64,000 bases of DNA from Ferrimonas sp048263965 (GTDB taxonomy: Bacteria > Pseudomonadota > Gammaproteobacteria > Enterobacterales > Shewanellaceae), in the NCBI RefSeq assembly GCF_048263965.1, contig NZ_JBLXDO010000014.1, forward strand, positions 1 to 64,000, written 5' to 3'. Below, in pieces: positions 7,540-15,920 of this stretch (position 1 is the stretch's first letter; the number at the start of each line of letters is the position of its first letter). Below the pieces are notes generated by a model. That model made no database searches. It had not been told where the DNA came from and worked only from the letters and a program-made list of their open reading frames with translations. Made by a program: the position numbers and the translations under genes.

Positions 7540-8403
7540 TTACTCGATGTTCTGGATCTGCTCGCGCATCTGCTCAATCAGTACCTTGAGCTCCACCGCG
7601 GCGGCGGTGATGTCGGTGCTGATGGATTTGGAGGCCAGGGTGTTGGACTCGCGGTTGAACTCCTGCATCATGAAGTCCAGACGACGGCCACAGGCGCCGC
7701 CCTTCTTCAGCACCTTGCGGGTCTCGCTGACGTGGGTGTCCAGGCGGTCGATCTCCTCGGCCACGTCCATCTTCTGGGCCAGCAGAATCATCTCCTGCTC
7801 GATGCGGCCGGGATCCATGTCCTCTTTCACTTCCGCCAGGCGGTCGTTCAGCTTCTGGCGCTGCCACTCCATGATCTCCGGCATGCGGCTGCGGACAAAG
7901 GCGGCCTGCTCGGTCACCCCATCCAGGCGGTCGGTGATCATCTTCTCCAGGGCCTGGCCTTCGGAGCCGCGGGCCTCCAGGAACTGATCCACGGTGTCGT
8001 CGAACTTCTGCAGCAGCTCTTTGCCGATGGCGTCCATGTCACGTTCACTGGCTTCCAGAACGCCGGGCCAGCGCATCAGTTCCACCAGGTTCAGTTGGCC
8101 GATGCCGGCCATGGTGTGCAGGTGCTGAGCCTTCTCGATGAGCTGGGCCGCCAGTTGTTCGTTCATCTGAACCGTGTCGCCGGCGTTTTCGGTCAGCTCG
8201 AAGCGCAGGTTCACCTCCACCTTGCCTCGCGCCAGGCGCTTGCGCAGGCGCTCTCTCAGCATGGGCTCCAGGGAGCGAAACTGCTCGGGCAGTCTCAGGT
8301 AGGTTTCCAGGTAGCGCTGGTTAACGGAGCGGATCTCCCAGGAGGCGCTGCCCCAGTCAGCTTTAACGTCGCTGCGGGCATAGGCGGTCATGCTGTGGAT
8401 CAT
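7540..8403 (-). CDS. yicC: YicC-family endoribonuclease
   Basis: The 287-residue product has the YicC N-terminus (MIHSMTAYAR, then EIRSVNQRYLE) and the C-terminal DUF1732 part ending in IKVLIEQMREQIQNIE-like sequence, at the normal family length. E. coli YicC is an endoribonuclease involved in degradation of the small RNA RyhB. The gene is separate here, with a terminator behind it and an MscS-type channel gene upstream on the same strand. It commonly sits near rph, which begins about 1.9 kb away on the other strand. Confidence 0.92.
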   Translation of the reverse strand: MIHSMTAYARSDVKADWGSASWEIRSVNQRYLETYLRLPEQFRSLEPMLRERLRKRLARGKVEVNLRFELTENAGDTVQMNEQLAAQLIEKAQHLHTMAGIGQLNLVELMRWPGVLEASERDMDAIGKELLQKFDDTVDQFLEARGSEGQALEKMITDRLDGVTEQAAFVRSRMPEIMEWQRQKLNDRLAEVKEDMDPGRIEQEMILLAQKMDVAEEIDRLDTHVSETRKVLKKGGACGRRLDFMMQEFNRESNTLASKSISTDITAAAVELKVLIEQMREQIQNIE

Positions 8404-8464
8404 TGGAAGTGGCCTTGTAAAGTGTCAGTGGTCCGATTATACCCACGAGCGAGGGGAGACGGCA

Positions 8465-8489
8465 AAGCCCCCGGAGATTCCAGGGGCTT
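8465..8489 (-). terminator. Possible terminator after the MscS-type gene
   Basis: A 7-bp stem (AAGCCCC 8465-8471 with GGGGCTT 8483-8489) with an 11-base loop lies just beyond the channel gene on the minus strand; the T tract behind it is weak. Confidence 0.4.
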
Positions 8490-8493
8490 AGGT

Positions 8494-10128
8494 TCATTGC
8501 CCTTGCTGTGGTTTGGGGGTGTCCAGCCAGCGGTGCTGGGTGGTGTCGGTCATCGCCACCCCGTGCTGCTCCAGTATGGAGAGGATCGACAGGTTCAGCT
8601 CCTCCGCCGCCTCCAGATACTCGGGAAAGGCGGTGGTCTGGATGTAGCTGAGCACATTGAGTTGCAGGGCATTGGGGCTAAATTTGTGGAAGCGAACCCT
8701 CAGCGGCGATTCATGGGTCATGGGGTGATCTTTCAGTACCTGGGTGATCTCGTCCATCACCCCGCGCAATTTGCTGGCGGGGGTGTCGTAGCGCAGGTTC
8801 AGCGCCGGGCTGTAGCGGATCTTCTCCCGTTCGGAGAAGTTTTCCAGTTGCAGGTCGACGAAGGTGGCGTTGGAGATGTGGATCACCGTCCGGTCGAGGG
8901 TGCGTACCCGGGTGTAGCGCAGGCCGATCTCCTCCACCACCCCCATCTGGGTGCCAAACTTGCAGAAGTTGCCCACCTTCACCGGGGAGGAGAGGTAGAG
9001 GGTGATGGCGCCGATCAGGTTCTCTACCGATTTCTGCGCCGCCAGTGCCACCGCCAGGCCGCCGATCCCCAGACCGGCCAGTATGGTGGTGGCCTTGAAC
9101 CCCAGATTCTCCAGCCACATCAACAGACCGATGATGATGATCAGGATCTTGCCGATGGTGAACAGGGGTTTGAGCAACTGGGCGCCCTGATCCTTGCCCT
9201 TCTCCTGGAAGCTGCGGTTGAGCCGCTCCCGGGCCAACTCCATGCCGGAGACCATCACCCACACCAGCGCCAGGATCATCAGGGCATGGCCTTCGGCTAT
9301 GGCCCTGGCTTCGATGGAGGGGCGCACCAGGGGGAAGGCTTCCCGCACCGCCAGCACCACAAACAACAGCCTCAGGGGGCCACTGATAAAGCATTGCAAC
9401 TGGGCATTGTCCGGGTAATGCCTTCGCACCAGCCACTTGCTGATGGCAAACAGTGGCAGGCTGATGAGATAGGCGATGAGGAACATCAGCAGCACCGCCA
9501 CAAACTGCCAGCTCTGCAGCCCCAGAATCTCAAATTCCGGCAGGTGGTCGCTGAGGTACTCCCCTATGGGGCCGTCGCCATACTGTTCGTAGAGGTTGGG
9601 GACCTCACCCAGGGTGGCGTTGGAGATTTTCCAGATGTACTGACCATCCCCCCGGGGAACCCTTTGCATATAGACACTGATCTGACGGGACCCTAAGGGG
9701 ACGCGTCCCACCAGATCCCGGTAAGGGGGCAGGCCGTCGCCGGCGAGACCGTTTTTTGATTCGCTCAGGGTGTCCAGATCGACCCACAGGGTGCGGTTGA
9801 GGATCAGTTTGAACTCCTCGGCCAGCAGCGGCAGGGACAGTTCGGCCACCCCCCTGGGCAGGTTGCGGCCATCCAGATAGTGGGCGGCTCGTTCGAAGTC
9901 GTTGTGGCGCAGGGCGTGCAGCAGCCCCTCCATGGAGGAACGGGGGGAGCCCCGCTCATACTCGTCCACTATGGTGGGCTCCGGAGCAGGCTTGTCCGGC
10001 GCCGTTTCCTCGGTTTCTGCAGGGGTTTCCTGCTCCATCATATTCTTCAGCGTCGGGGGTTCGGCCTGCAGGCTCAGAGGCAGCAGCAGGCAGAGCAACA
10101 GCAATCCATGTCCAAGTCGCATCATCAT
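8494..10128 (-). CDS. MscS-family mechanosensitive channel with periplasmic domain
   Basis: The 544-residue protein has a signal peptide (residues 1-22), an acidic Pro/Glu-rich linker, a roughly 130-residue periplasmic domain (MEGLLHALRHNDFERAAHYL, as in other large MscS relatives), then several membrane helices. The pore helix region reads ILAGLGIGGLAVALAAQKSV, followed by ENLIGAITLYLSSPVKVGN, the MscS beta-domain entry, near residues 350-390. Such channels release solutes on membrane tension in hypo-osmotic shock. The long N-terminal domain sets it apart from the small MscS itself. It lies upstream of yicC on the same strand, 90 bases apart, and is divergent from rph. Confidence 0.9.
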   Translation of the reverse strand: MMMRLGHGLLLLCLLLPLSLQAEPPTLKNMMEQETPAETEETAPDKPAPEPTIVDEYERGSPRSSMEGLLHALRHNDFERAAHYLDGRNLPRGVAELSLPLLAEEFKLILNRTLWVDLDTLSESKNGLAGDGLPPYRDLVGRVPLGSRQISVYMQRVPRGDGQYIWKISNATLGEVPNLYEQYGDGPIGEYLSDHLPEFEILGLQSWQFVAVLLMFLIAYLISLPLFAISKWLVRRHYPDNAQLQCFISGPLRLLFVVLAVREAFPLVRPSIEARAIAEGHALMILALVWVMVSGMELARERLNRSFQEKGKDQGAQLLKPLFTIGKILIIIIGLLMWLENLGFKATTILAGLGIGGLAVALAAQKSVENLIGAITLYLSSPVKVGNFCKFGTQMGVVEEIGLRYTRVRTLDRTVIHISNATFVDLQLENFSEREKIRYSPALNLRYDTPASKLRGVMDEITQVLKDHPMTHESPLRVRFHKFSPNALQLNVLSYIQTTAFPEYLEAAEELNLSILSILEQHGVAMTDTTQHRWLDTPKPQQGQ

Positions 10129-10273
10129 CGTCTGTTTTTTGCTCGGGCTATGGTTCAGTTATATCAGATAATGCTGGTTAAACAACCAACTCCACCCGGC
10201 TGGAGAGAGCCTCGCGTCCAGGGGGCCGGATCGGTATAATGTGCCGCACATTTTCAGAGCCAAGGCACTATTC

Positions 10274-10993
10274 ATGCGTCCAGACAACCGAGCCCCCAAC
10301 CAGACTCGTCCCATTACCCTGACCCGTAACTACACCCGTTATGCGGAAGGGTCCGTACTGGTGGAGTTCGGCCACACCAAGGTGCTGTGTAATGCCACCG
10401 TCGAAGAGGGCGTGCCCCGCTTCCTCAAGGGTAAGGGTCAGGGCTGGGTCACCGCCGAGTACAGCATGCTGCCTCGCGCCACCCACAGCCGCAGCGGCCG
10501 GGAAGCGGCCCGCGGTAAGCAGGGTGGCCGCACCCTGGAGATTCAGCGCCTGATCGCCCGCTCCCTGCGTGCGGCGGTGGACCTGGAGAAGCTGGGTGAA
10601 TACACCATCACCGTGGATTGTGATGTGATCCAGGCCGATGGTGGCACCCGTACCGCCTCCATCACCGGCGCCTGCGTGGCCCTGGTGGATGCCCTTAATG
10701 GCCTGCAGCGTGACAAGAAGCTCACCGTGGATCCCCTGAAGTTCATGGTAGCCGCGGTGTCCGTGGGCGTGGTGGATGGCCAGGCGGTGTGCGATCTGGA
10801 GTACGTGGAAGACTCCGCCGCCGAAACAGACATGAATGTGGTGATGGCGGAGGATGGCCGCATGATCGAGGTGCAGGGCACCGCCGAGGGCGAACCCTTC
10901 ACCCACGAGGAGCTGCTGGAGATGCTGGCGCTGGCCAAGTCGGGGATCCACGACATCGTCGAGGCCCAGAAGGCGGCGTTGGCCGAAGGATAA
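10274..10993 (+). CDS. rph: Ribonuclease PH
   Basis: The 239-residue enzyme starts MRPDNRAPNQTRPITLTRNY and keeps the phosphate-binding and catalytic stretch GREAARGKQGGRTLEIQRLI and DCDVIQADGGTRTASITG. RNase PH removes the last 3' nucleotides of tRNA precursors by phosphorolysis in the cytoplasm. The ATG at 10274 was chosen over an in-frame ATG at 10241 because the family begins at this residue and GAGCCAAGG precedes it. It leads the usual rph-pyrE pair, but a strong hairpin separates the two here. Its length matches the 238-residue E. coli protein, with no sign of the K-12 frameshift. Confidence 0.97.
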   Translation: MRPDNRAPNQTRPITLTRNYTRYAEGSVLVEFGHTKVLCNATVEEGVPRFLKGKGQGWVTAEYSMLPRATHSRSGREAARGKQGGRTLEIQRLIARSLRAAVDLEKLGEYTITVDCDVIQADGGTRTASITGACVALVDALNGLQRDKKLTVDPLKFMVAAVSVGVVDGQAVCDLEYVEDSAAETDMNVVMAEDGRMIEVQGTAEGEPFTHEELLEMLALAKSGIHDIVEAQKAALAEG

Positions 10994-11004
10994 CTGTTTT
11001 ATTG

Positions 11005-11030
11005 AAGGCGACTGAGAGGTCGCCTTTTTT
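11005..11030 (+). terminator. Terminator/attenuator between rph and pyrE
   Basis: An 8-bp stem (AAGGCGAC 11005-11012 with GTCGCCTT 11019-11026) runs into a six-T tract, 31 bases before the pyrE start. In E. coli the rph-pyrE gap holds the UTP-sensing pyrE attenuator; here too rph could act as the leader whose translation couples to pyrE expression. That role is inferred from position. Confidence 0.8.
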
Positions 11031-11060
11031 GTACCCACACGAGAATAAGGTCGGAATAGA

Positions 11061-11702
11061 GTGAAAGCTTACCAACGTGAATTTATCGAGTTTGCCCTGG
11101 AACGTAACGTGCTGCGTTTTGGCGAGTTTACTTTGAAATCTGGCCGCAAGAGCCCCTACTTCTTCAACGCGGGCCTGTTCAATACCGGTGGCGACCTGGC
11201 GCGCCTGGGTCGCTTCTACGCGGCGGCGCTGGCGGACTCCGGCATCGAGTATGACCTGCTGTTCGGCCCCGCCTACAAGGGGATCCCCATCGCCACCACC
11301 ACTGCGGTGGCCCTGGCGGATCATCACGGCACCGACAAGCCCTACTGCTTCAACCGCAAGGAGAAGAAGGATCATGGCGAAGGCGGCAACCTGGTGGGTG
11401 CCGAATTGGCCGGCCGGGTGATGCTGGTGGATGACGTGATCACCGCAGGTACCGCCATCCGTGAGTCCATGGAGATCATCCAGGCCAATGACGCCTCCCT
11501 GGCCGGGGTGCTGATCGCCCTGGACCGTCAGGAGAAGGGCAAGGGCGAGCTGTCTGCCATCCAGGAGGTGGAGCGGGATTACGGCTGCTCCATCATCGCC
11601 ATCGTCACCCTGGGGGATCTCATCGCCTATCTGCAGGAGCAGCCGGGTCGTGAACAGGAGCTGGAACAGGTGAGCGCCTACCGCGCCCAGTACGGCATCT
11701 AA
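11061..11702 (+). CDS. pyrE: Orotate phosphoribosyltransferase
   Basis: The 213-residue enzyme has SGRKSPYFFNAG, FGPAYKGIPIAT and the PRPP-binding motif VMLVDDVITAGTAIRES. It joins orotate to PRPP to give orotidine 5'-phosphate in pyrimidine synthesis. The start is GTG at 11061, giving MKAYQREFIEFAL as in other gammaproteobacteria. It follows rph with a terminator-like hairpin between, so it is likely attenuation-controlled. Confidence 0.97.
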   Translation: MKAYQREFIEFALERNVLRFGEFTLKSGRKSPYFFNAGLFNTGGDLARLGRFYAAALADSGIEYDLLFGPAYKGIPIATTTAVALADHHGTDKPYCFNRKEKKDHGEGGNLVGAELAGRVMLVDDVITAGTAIRESMEIIQANDASLAGVLIALDRQEKGKGELSAIQEVERDYGCSIIAIVTLGDLIAYLQEQPGREQELEQVSAYRAQYGI

Positions 11703-11733
11703 GCCTCAGGCTTTTCCGAAGTTCAACGAAAAA

Positions 11734-11757
11734 CGGCGCCAGATGGCGCCGCTTTTG
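11734..11757. terminator. Bidirectional terminator between pyrE and slmA
   Basis: A 7-bp GC stem (CGGCGCC 11734-11740 with GGCGCCG 11745-11751) is followed by CTTTTGT on the + strand and preceded by an A-rich run that would be a T-rich tail on the minus strand. It lies between convergent genes. Confidence 0.75.
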
Positions 11758-11774
11758 TCTCATTTCGCGACCGT

Positions 11775-12368
11775 TTAGCTTTGCAGCAGCTGGCGCTGGA
11801 TGAAGGCCCACTGCTCGCTGAAGCGCTCGGTGGGCAGCACCTTGAACTCGCTGCGCACGTACTGGGCGATGCGACCCTCGGCGTAGGAGAGCAGCAGGTT
11901 GGCCAGCATCCCCTCCTCCAGGTAGAAGCCGGAGCCTTCGCGAATCGCTTTCTCTCTCAGGGCCTGCTTGAGGTTGGTCTCGATGCGGGCGAACAGCTTG
12001 TTCATCCGCTCACGCAGACGCTGCTGTTCCCCGGTGAGGGCGTCGCCGGTCAGCAGTCGGGTGATCCCCGGGTTGCGCTCGGCGAAGGTCAGCAGCAGCT
12101 GCAGGATCAGCTGGCAGCGCACCATGGTGTCCTCCTCCTCCTCCATGATCAGGTTGATCCTGGAGAGCAGGGCGTTTTCGATGAACTCGATGAGCCCCTC
12201 GAACATCCGCGCCTTGGAGGGGAAGTGACGATACAGGGCCGCTTCGGACACGCCCACTTCGGCGGCCAGCTTGGAGATGGTGATCCGCTCTCCGGGGGAG
12301 GTCTCCAGCATCTTGGCCAGGGACTGCAGGATCTGCTCGCGACGGTTGCTTTTGTTGTTACTGCTCAT
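11775..12368 (-). CDS. slmA: Nucleoid occlusion factor SlmA (TetR family)
   Basis: The 197-residue protein begins MSSNNKSNRREQILQSLAKM and has the TetR-type helix-turn-helix (ITISKLAAEVGVSEAALYRH, then FPSKARMF). SlmA binds specific chromosomal sites and blocks FtsZ ring assembly over the nucleoid. ATG at 12366-12368 is chosen by homology and the position 16 bases behind dut. The coaBC-dut-slmA minus-strand run is the usual gammaproteobacterial order and probably one operon. Confidence 0.95.
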   Translation of the reverse strand: MSSNNKSNRREQILQSLAKMLETSPGERITISKLAAEVGVSEAALYRHFPSKARMFEGLIEFIENALLSRINLIMEEEEDTMVRCQLILQLLLTFAERNPGITRLLTGDALTGEQQRLRERMNKLFARIETNLKQALREKAIREGSGFYLEEGMLANLLLSYAEGRIAQYVRSEFKVLPTERFSEQWAFIQRQLLQS

Positions 12369-12384
12369 GGTCGTGACTCCGGAG

Positions 12385-12843
12385 TTACTTGGTACCGGAG
12401 TGGCCGAAACCGCCTTCGCCGCGCTCGCTGGCGTCGAAGGACTCGACCTGGGTAAAGGCGGCCTGGACCACGGGCAGGAACACCAGCTGAGCCACGCGCT
12501 CACCGGGCTCGATGGTGACGGTCTGGCTGCTGCGGTTCCACAGGGAGCACATCAGTGGCCCCTGGTAGTCGGAATCGATCAGACCCACCAGGTTGCCCAG
12601 GACGATCCCCTTCTTATGGCCCATGCCGGAGCGGGGCAGGATGGTGGCGGCCAGGCTGGCGTCGCCGATGTGGATCGCCATGCCGGTGGGCACCAGCTGG
12701 CTCTGGCCGGGCTCCAGCACCAGAGGCTCATCCACCATGGCGCGCAGATCCATGCCGGCAGACCCCGGGGTGGCGTACTCGGGCAGGGGCCACTCGCTGC
12801 CCAGGCGGGCGTCCAGAATTTTAAGCTCGATGGGTGTTTTCAT
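12385..12843 (-). CDS. dut: dUTP diphosphatase
   Basis: The 152-residue trimeric dUTPase shows all five motifs: GSAGMDLRA, LPRSGMGHKKGIVLGN, GLIDSDYQGPL, ERVAQLVFLPV and the C-terminal RGEGGFGHSG loop. It hydrolyses dUTP to dUMP, keeping uracil out of DNA and feeding dTMP synthesis. It sits 9 bases behind coaBC and 16 bases before slmA. Confidence 0.97.
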   Translation of the reverse strand: MKTPIELKILDARLGSEWPLPEYATPGSAGMDLRAMVDEPLVLEPGQSQLVPTGMAIHIGDASLAATILPRSGMGHKKGIVLGNLVGLIDSDYQGPLMCSLWNRSSQTVTIEPGERVAQLVFLPVVQAAFTQVESFDASERGEGGFGHSGTK

Positions 12844-12852
12844 TCTTGTCTC

Positions 12853-14064
12853 TTAGTTCGTCAGTTTCTCTGCGATGGTCAGCAGCAGTGCCTCAGCCTG
12901 GGTGGCCTTGTCGCTGTGGCCCAAATCCTTGCTGCCTCCGGGCCAGTACAGGGTCAGGGCATTGCTGTCCGCATTGAACCCCTGGCCAGGCTTGGAGACG
13001 TCATTGGCGGCGATCATGTCCAGCTTCTTGCGGGCCAGCTTATCCAGGGCGTAGTGCTCCACATCCCGGGTTTCGGCGGCGAAGCCGACAGTGAACGGTC
13101 GCTTACTGTGGCCGGCTACTGTAGCAAGGATGTCCGGGTTACGCACCATCTCAATGGTCAGAGTTTCCTGGGACTTTTTGATCTTGTCCGAGGCGGCGCT
13201 CACCGGGCGGTAATCGGCCACGGCGGCGCAGCCGATGAAGATCTCATGGTGCTCCACCTCGGCCATTACCGCGTCCAGCATCTGCTGGGCGGAGTCCACG
13301 TCGATGCGGGTGACGCCGGCCGGGGTGGCCAGGTTGACCGGGCCGCTGACCAGGGTCACTTCGGCCCCGAGGCGGGCGGCCTGCTGGGCCAGGGCGAAGC
13401 CCATCTTGCCGGAGCTGTGGTTGGAGAGATAACGCACCGGATCCAGGGCTTCCCGGGTGGGACCGGCGGTGAGCAGCAGCTTCCTGCCGGCCAGGGGGCC
13501 GGGCTCGGCGTCCGCCTGGGCGGCAGCCAGGGAGAGGGCGGTGATCTCTTCCGGTTCAGGCATACGGCCGGGGCCCACTTCGCCACAGGCCTGGTCGCCG
13601 CTGGCCGGGCCCCAGAGAGTGACGCCACGGCTCTTCAGGGTGGCGAGGTTGGCCTGGGTGGCCTGGGCCAGATACATCACCTGATTCATCGCCGGGCAGA
13701 CCCGAATCGGGGCCTCGGTGGCCAGGCAGACCGCAGTGATCAGCTCATCCGCCATGCCGCTGGCCATACGGGCGATGAAGTTGGCGCTGGCGGGGGCGAT
13801 GATCACCTCATCGGCCCAGCGGGCCAGTTCGATGTGGCCCATCCCCAGTTCGGCGGCCGGATCCAGCAGATCATGGGCCACGGCGTGGCCGGAGACCGCC
13901 TGCAGAGACATGGGAGTCACAAACGCCTTGGCGCCGCCACTGAGGACGACGCGGACGTCGGCGCCGGTCTCCTTGAGGCGGCGAACCAGGATGGGGGCCT
14001 TGTAGGCGGCGATGCCACCGGAGATCCCCAGCACGATATTTCGGGTGATTTTGCTCATGGCCAT
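12853..14064 (-). CDS. coaBC: Bifunctional CoaBC (4'-phosphopantothenoylcysteine decarboxylase/synthetase)
   Basis: The 403-residue protein joins an N-terminal flavin decarboxylase, CoaC (VLGISGGIAAYKAPIL at the start; PAMNQVMY, the substrate clamp, near residue 158), to a C-terminal synthetase, CoaB (LLLTAGPTREALDPVRYLSN near residue 200; KIKKSQETLTIEMVRNPDIL near 290). It makes phosphopantetheine from phosphopantothenate and Cys with CTP, in coenzyme A synthesis. Length and order match E. coli Dfp/CoaBC. It is divergent from radC and leads dut-slmA; coaD, a later step, lies 3 kb away. Confidence 0.97.
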   Translation of the reverse strand: MAMSKITRNIVLGISGGIAAYKAPILVRRLKETGADVRVVLSGGAKAFVTPMSLQAVSGHAVAHDLLDPAAELGMGHIELARWADEVIIAPASANFIARMASGMADELITAVCLATEAPIRVCPAMNQVMYLAQATQANLATLKSRGVTLWGPASGDQACGEVGPGRMPEPEEITALSLAAAQADAEPGPLAGRKLLLTAGPTREALDPVRYLSNHSSGKMGFALAQQAARLGAEVTLVSGPVNLATPAGVTRIDVDSAQQMLDAVMAEVEHHEIFIGCAAVADYRPVSAASDKIKKSQETLTIEMVRNPDILATVAGHSKRPFTVGFAAETRDVEHYALDKLARKKLDMIAANDVSKPGQGFNADSNALTLYWPGGSKDLGHSDKATQAEALLLTIAEKLTN

Positions 14065-14161
14065 TGGTCGTTTTCTGAGAGTGGCGCCTAAGATAACACA
14101 TGGCGGACCGGGTCGGTGACGACCGGGTCACTAACTGCAGCAGCATCAGGGAGGGAACCCT

Positions 14162-14836
14162 ATGGCAATTGGAGACTGGCCTGCATCGGAGCGGCCAAGG
14201 GAGCGGCTGATGGAACGCGGGGCCCAGGCCCTCAGCGATGCGGAGTTGCTGGCGATCTTTCTGCGCACCGGCCACAGCGGCGTCAGTGCGGTGGAGCTGG
14301 CCAGGCAGGCCCTGGGTCGGGCGGGCAGCCTTAACGCCCTGCTGGGAATGACCCCAGACAGCTTCACCGCCATCCACGGCATGGGGCCGGCCAAGTACGT
14401 GCAGTTGCAGGCGGCCAGGGAATTGGGACGACGTTGCCTGGGGGAGCGCAGTCAGGCCAGAAGCGCCCTCAACAGCCCTCACGCCGCCCGGGATTATCTG
14501 CAGGCGACCCTGGGTCATCGCCACCATGAGGTGTTTGCCATGCTGTTGCTCGACAGTCAGCACAGAGTAGTGGAACTTACCGAGCTGTTTCGTGGTACCA
14601 TAGACGCCGCTAACGTGTACCCCCGGGAAGTGGTGAAGACGGTGTTGTCTGCCAATGCCGCCGCGGTGATCCTGGCCCATAACCATCCCAGCGGGGTGAG
14701 TGAGCCCAGCCAGGCCGATCGCGCCATCACCAAACGGATACAGAATGCCTTGGCACTGATCGACGTATCGGTGCTTGATCACTTGGTCATCGGCCACGGT
14801 GAGTGTTGCTCATTTGCCGAAAGAGGATGGCTATAA
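14162..14836 (+). CDS. radC: RadC-family JAMM domain protein
   Basis: The 224-residue protein has an N-terminal UPF0758 region with a helix-hairpin-helix (IHGMGPAKYVQLQAARELGR) and a C-terminal JAB/MPN domain with the zinc motif HNHPSG near residue 174 and the downstream S-x7-D (SQADRAITKRI). The historic link of RadC to repair was withdrawn; the function is unknown. It stands between coaBC and rpmB, the standard gammaproteobacterial position, but has no overlap with rpmB, which has its own promoter. Confidence 0.95.
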   Translation: MAIGDWPASERPRERLMERGAQALSDAELLAIFLRTGHSGVSAVELARQALGRAGSLNALLGMTPDSFTAIHGMGPAKYVQLQAARELGRRCLGERSQARSALNSPHAARDYLQATLGHRHHEVFAMLLLDSQHRVVELTELFRGTIDAANVYPREVVKTVLSANAAAVILAHNHPSGVSEPSQADRAITKRIQNALALIDVSVLDHLVIGHGECCSFAERGWL

Positions 14837-14847
14837 GCTCAGTTTGC

Positions 14848-14876
14848 TTGATCTTTGCTTCTTTATCTTGTATAAA
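14848..14876 (+). promoter_or_regulatory. Sigma-70 promoter of rpmB-rpmG
   Basis: TTGATC (14848-14853) and TATAAA (14871-14876) are separated by exactly 17 bases, close to the sigma-70 consensus, about 75 bases before the rpmB start. This fits the strong expression of ribosomal protein genes. Confidence 0.75.
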
Positions 14877-14950
14877 ATGCGCCCTTCGTGTGCCTCGGGC
14901 GACGGCCATACGAGGTACAATGATGCTCGAGCAATATTTTGGAGACTGAA

Positions 14951-15187
14951 ATGTCTAAAGTATGTCAAGTTACCGGCAAGCGTCCGGTAACCGGGAACAA
15001 CGTTTCCCACGCAAAAAACCACACTAAGCGTCGTTTCCTGCCCAACCTGCAGACCCACCGTTTCTGGGTTGAAGGCGAGAAGCGCTTTGTGAAGCTGCGC
15101 GTATCCACCAAAGGTATGCGTATCATTGATAAGAAGGGTATCGATGTAGTTCTGGCTGAACTGCGTGCCCGCGGTGAGAAGGTTTAA
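14951..15187 (+). CDS. rpmB: 50S ribosomal protein L28
   Basis: The 78-residue basic protein begins MSKVCQVTGKRPVTGNNVSH and has the L28 pattern through KRRFLPNLQ and KLRVSTKGMRIIDKKG. It is a large-subunit protein. ATG at 14951 follows TTGGAGACTGAA. rpmG starts 11 bases after its stop, so the two form an operon. Confidence 0.98.
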   Translation: MSKVCQVTGKRPVTGNNVSHAKNHTKRRFLPNLQTHRFWVEGEKRFVKLRVSTKGMRIIDKKGIDVVLAELRARGEKV

Positions 15188-15198
15188 GGAGATAAATC

Positions 15199-15369
15199 AT
15201 GGCAGCTAAAGGTGGTCGTGAGAAGATCCGTCTGGTATCCACTGCTGGTACTGGTCACTTCTATACTACTGACAAGAACAAGCGCAACATGCCTGAAAAG
15301 TTCGAAATCAAAAAGTTCGATCCTAAGGTACGTCAGCACGTTCTGTACAAGGAAGCCAAGATCAAGTAA
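15199..15369 (+). CDS. rpmG: 50S ribosomal protein L33
   Basis: A 56-residue frame reads MAAKGGREKIRLVSTAGTGH and ends in VRQHVLYKEAKIK, the L33 sequence. It has no Cys pairs, so it is the zinc-free (C-minus) L33 type as in E. coli. AAGGAGATAAATC supplies a strong ribosome-binding site. It follows rpmB by 11 bases and ends the operon at a strong terminator. Confidence 0.98.
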   Translation: MAAKGGREKIRLVSTAGTGHFYTTDKNKRNMPEKFEIKKFDPKVRQHVLYKEAKIK

Positions 15370-15386
15370 TTGATCGGCACCTTGAG

Positions 15387-15413
15387 AAAACCCGGCATCT
15401 GCCGGGTTTTTTT
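15387..15413 (+). terminator. Rho-independent terminator after rpmG
   Basis: A 10-bp stem (AAAACCCGGC 15387-15396 with GCCGGGTTTT 15401-15410), 4-base loop and a run of seven Ts. Confidence 0.92.
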
Positions 15414-15467
15414 ATGCCCGCCAAAAACCTACAATCGAATTTAATACTGGCTACCCCGAGGCCCGTC

Positions 15468-15920
15468 ATGGCCAAACGACGCACCTGGAACAACGCGCTG
15501 ATCATCGCCCTCTCCCTGTTTGGCATGCTGTTGCTCTATGTCACCAGTCTGGTGAGCCCCAAGTCCAGCAGCTACCCGCTGTTGCCCGAGGGCAGCAGCA
15601 TCGAGGCCCTGGTGTTCCAGGAGCTGGTGGTGCGCCGTGACGGCGATGGCTGGCGCTCTGCGCCAGCGCTGGAGGTGAAGCGGCTTGATGGGCTGATGGC
15701 TCTGTGGAGCGACGCCCGGCTGCTGCCCATCAACGCGCCCGAGCCTCTGCCCAGGGGACCGGTACAGGTGGATCTCTACCTGGACAACGGCGAGGCGCCG
15801 GTGACCGTGCTGCTCTATCCGGAGCTGGGTTATCTGAAGCTGCTGGGGCAGGAGCAGTGGTGGAAGCTGTTGTCCGCCGAGGGAGAGGCGTTGCTGAACC
15901 GGGAAGGGAAGGATGCCTGA
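15468..15920 (+). CDS. Uncharacterised single-pass membrane protein upstream of mutM
   Basis: The 150-residue product has a basic N-terminus (MAKRRTWNN), one membrane helix at about residues 10-30 (IIALSLFGMLLLYVTSLV), and a soluble domain with alternating hydrophobic strands (VQVDLYLDNGEAPVTVLLYP). I do not recognise a named family; similar small proteins occur before mutM in Shewanella-like genomes by recall. The ATG at 15468 follows a weak site and fits the membrane-anchor start. Its end overlaps mutM by 8 bases, so the two are co-translated. Orientation suggests the soluble part is periplasmic. Confidence 0.65.
   Translation: MAKRRTWNNALIIALSLFGMLLLYVTSLVSPKSSSYPLLPEGSSIEALVFQELVVRRDGDGWRSAPALEVKRLDGLMALWSDARLLPINAPEPLPRGPVQVDLYLDNGEAPVTVLLYPELGYLKLLGQEQWWKLLSAEGEALLNREGKDA

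Noticed and set aside
7528..9696. Very long + strand open frame (over 700 codons)
   Set aside because: It is antisense to yicC and the MscS-type gene, which have clear family motifs; its translation is Gln/His/Gly-rich as expected for the mirror of GC-rich coding DNA.
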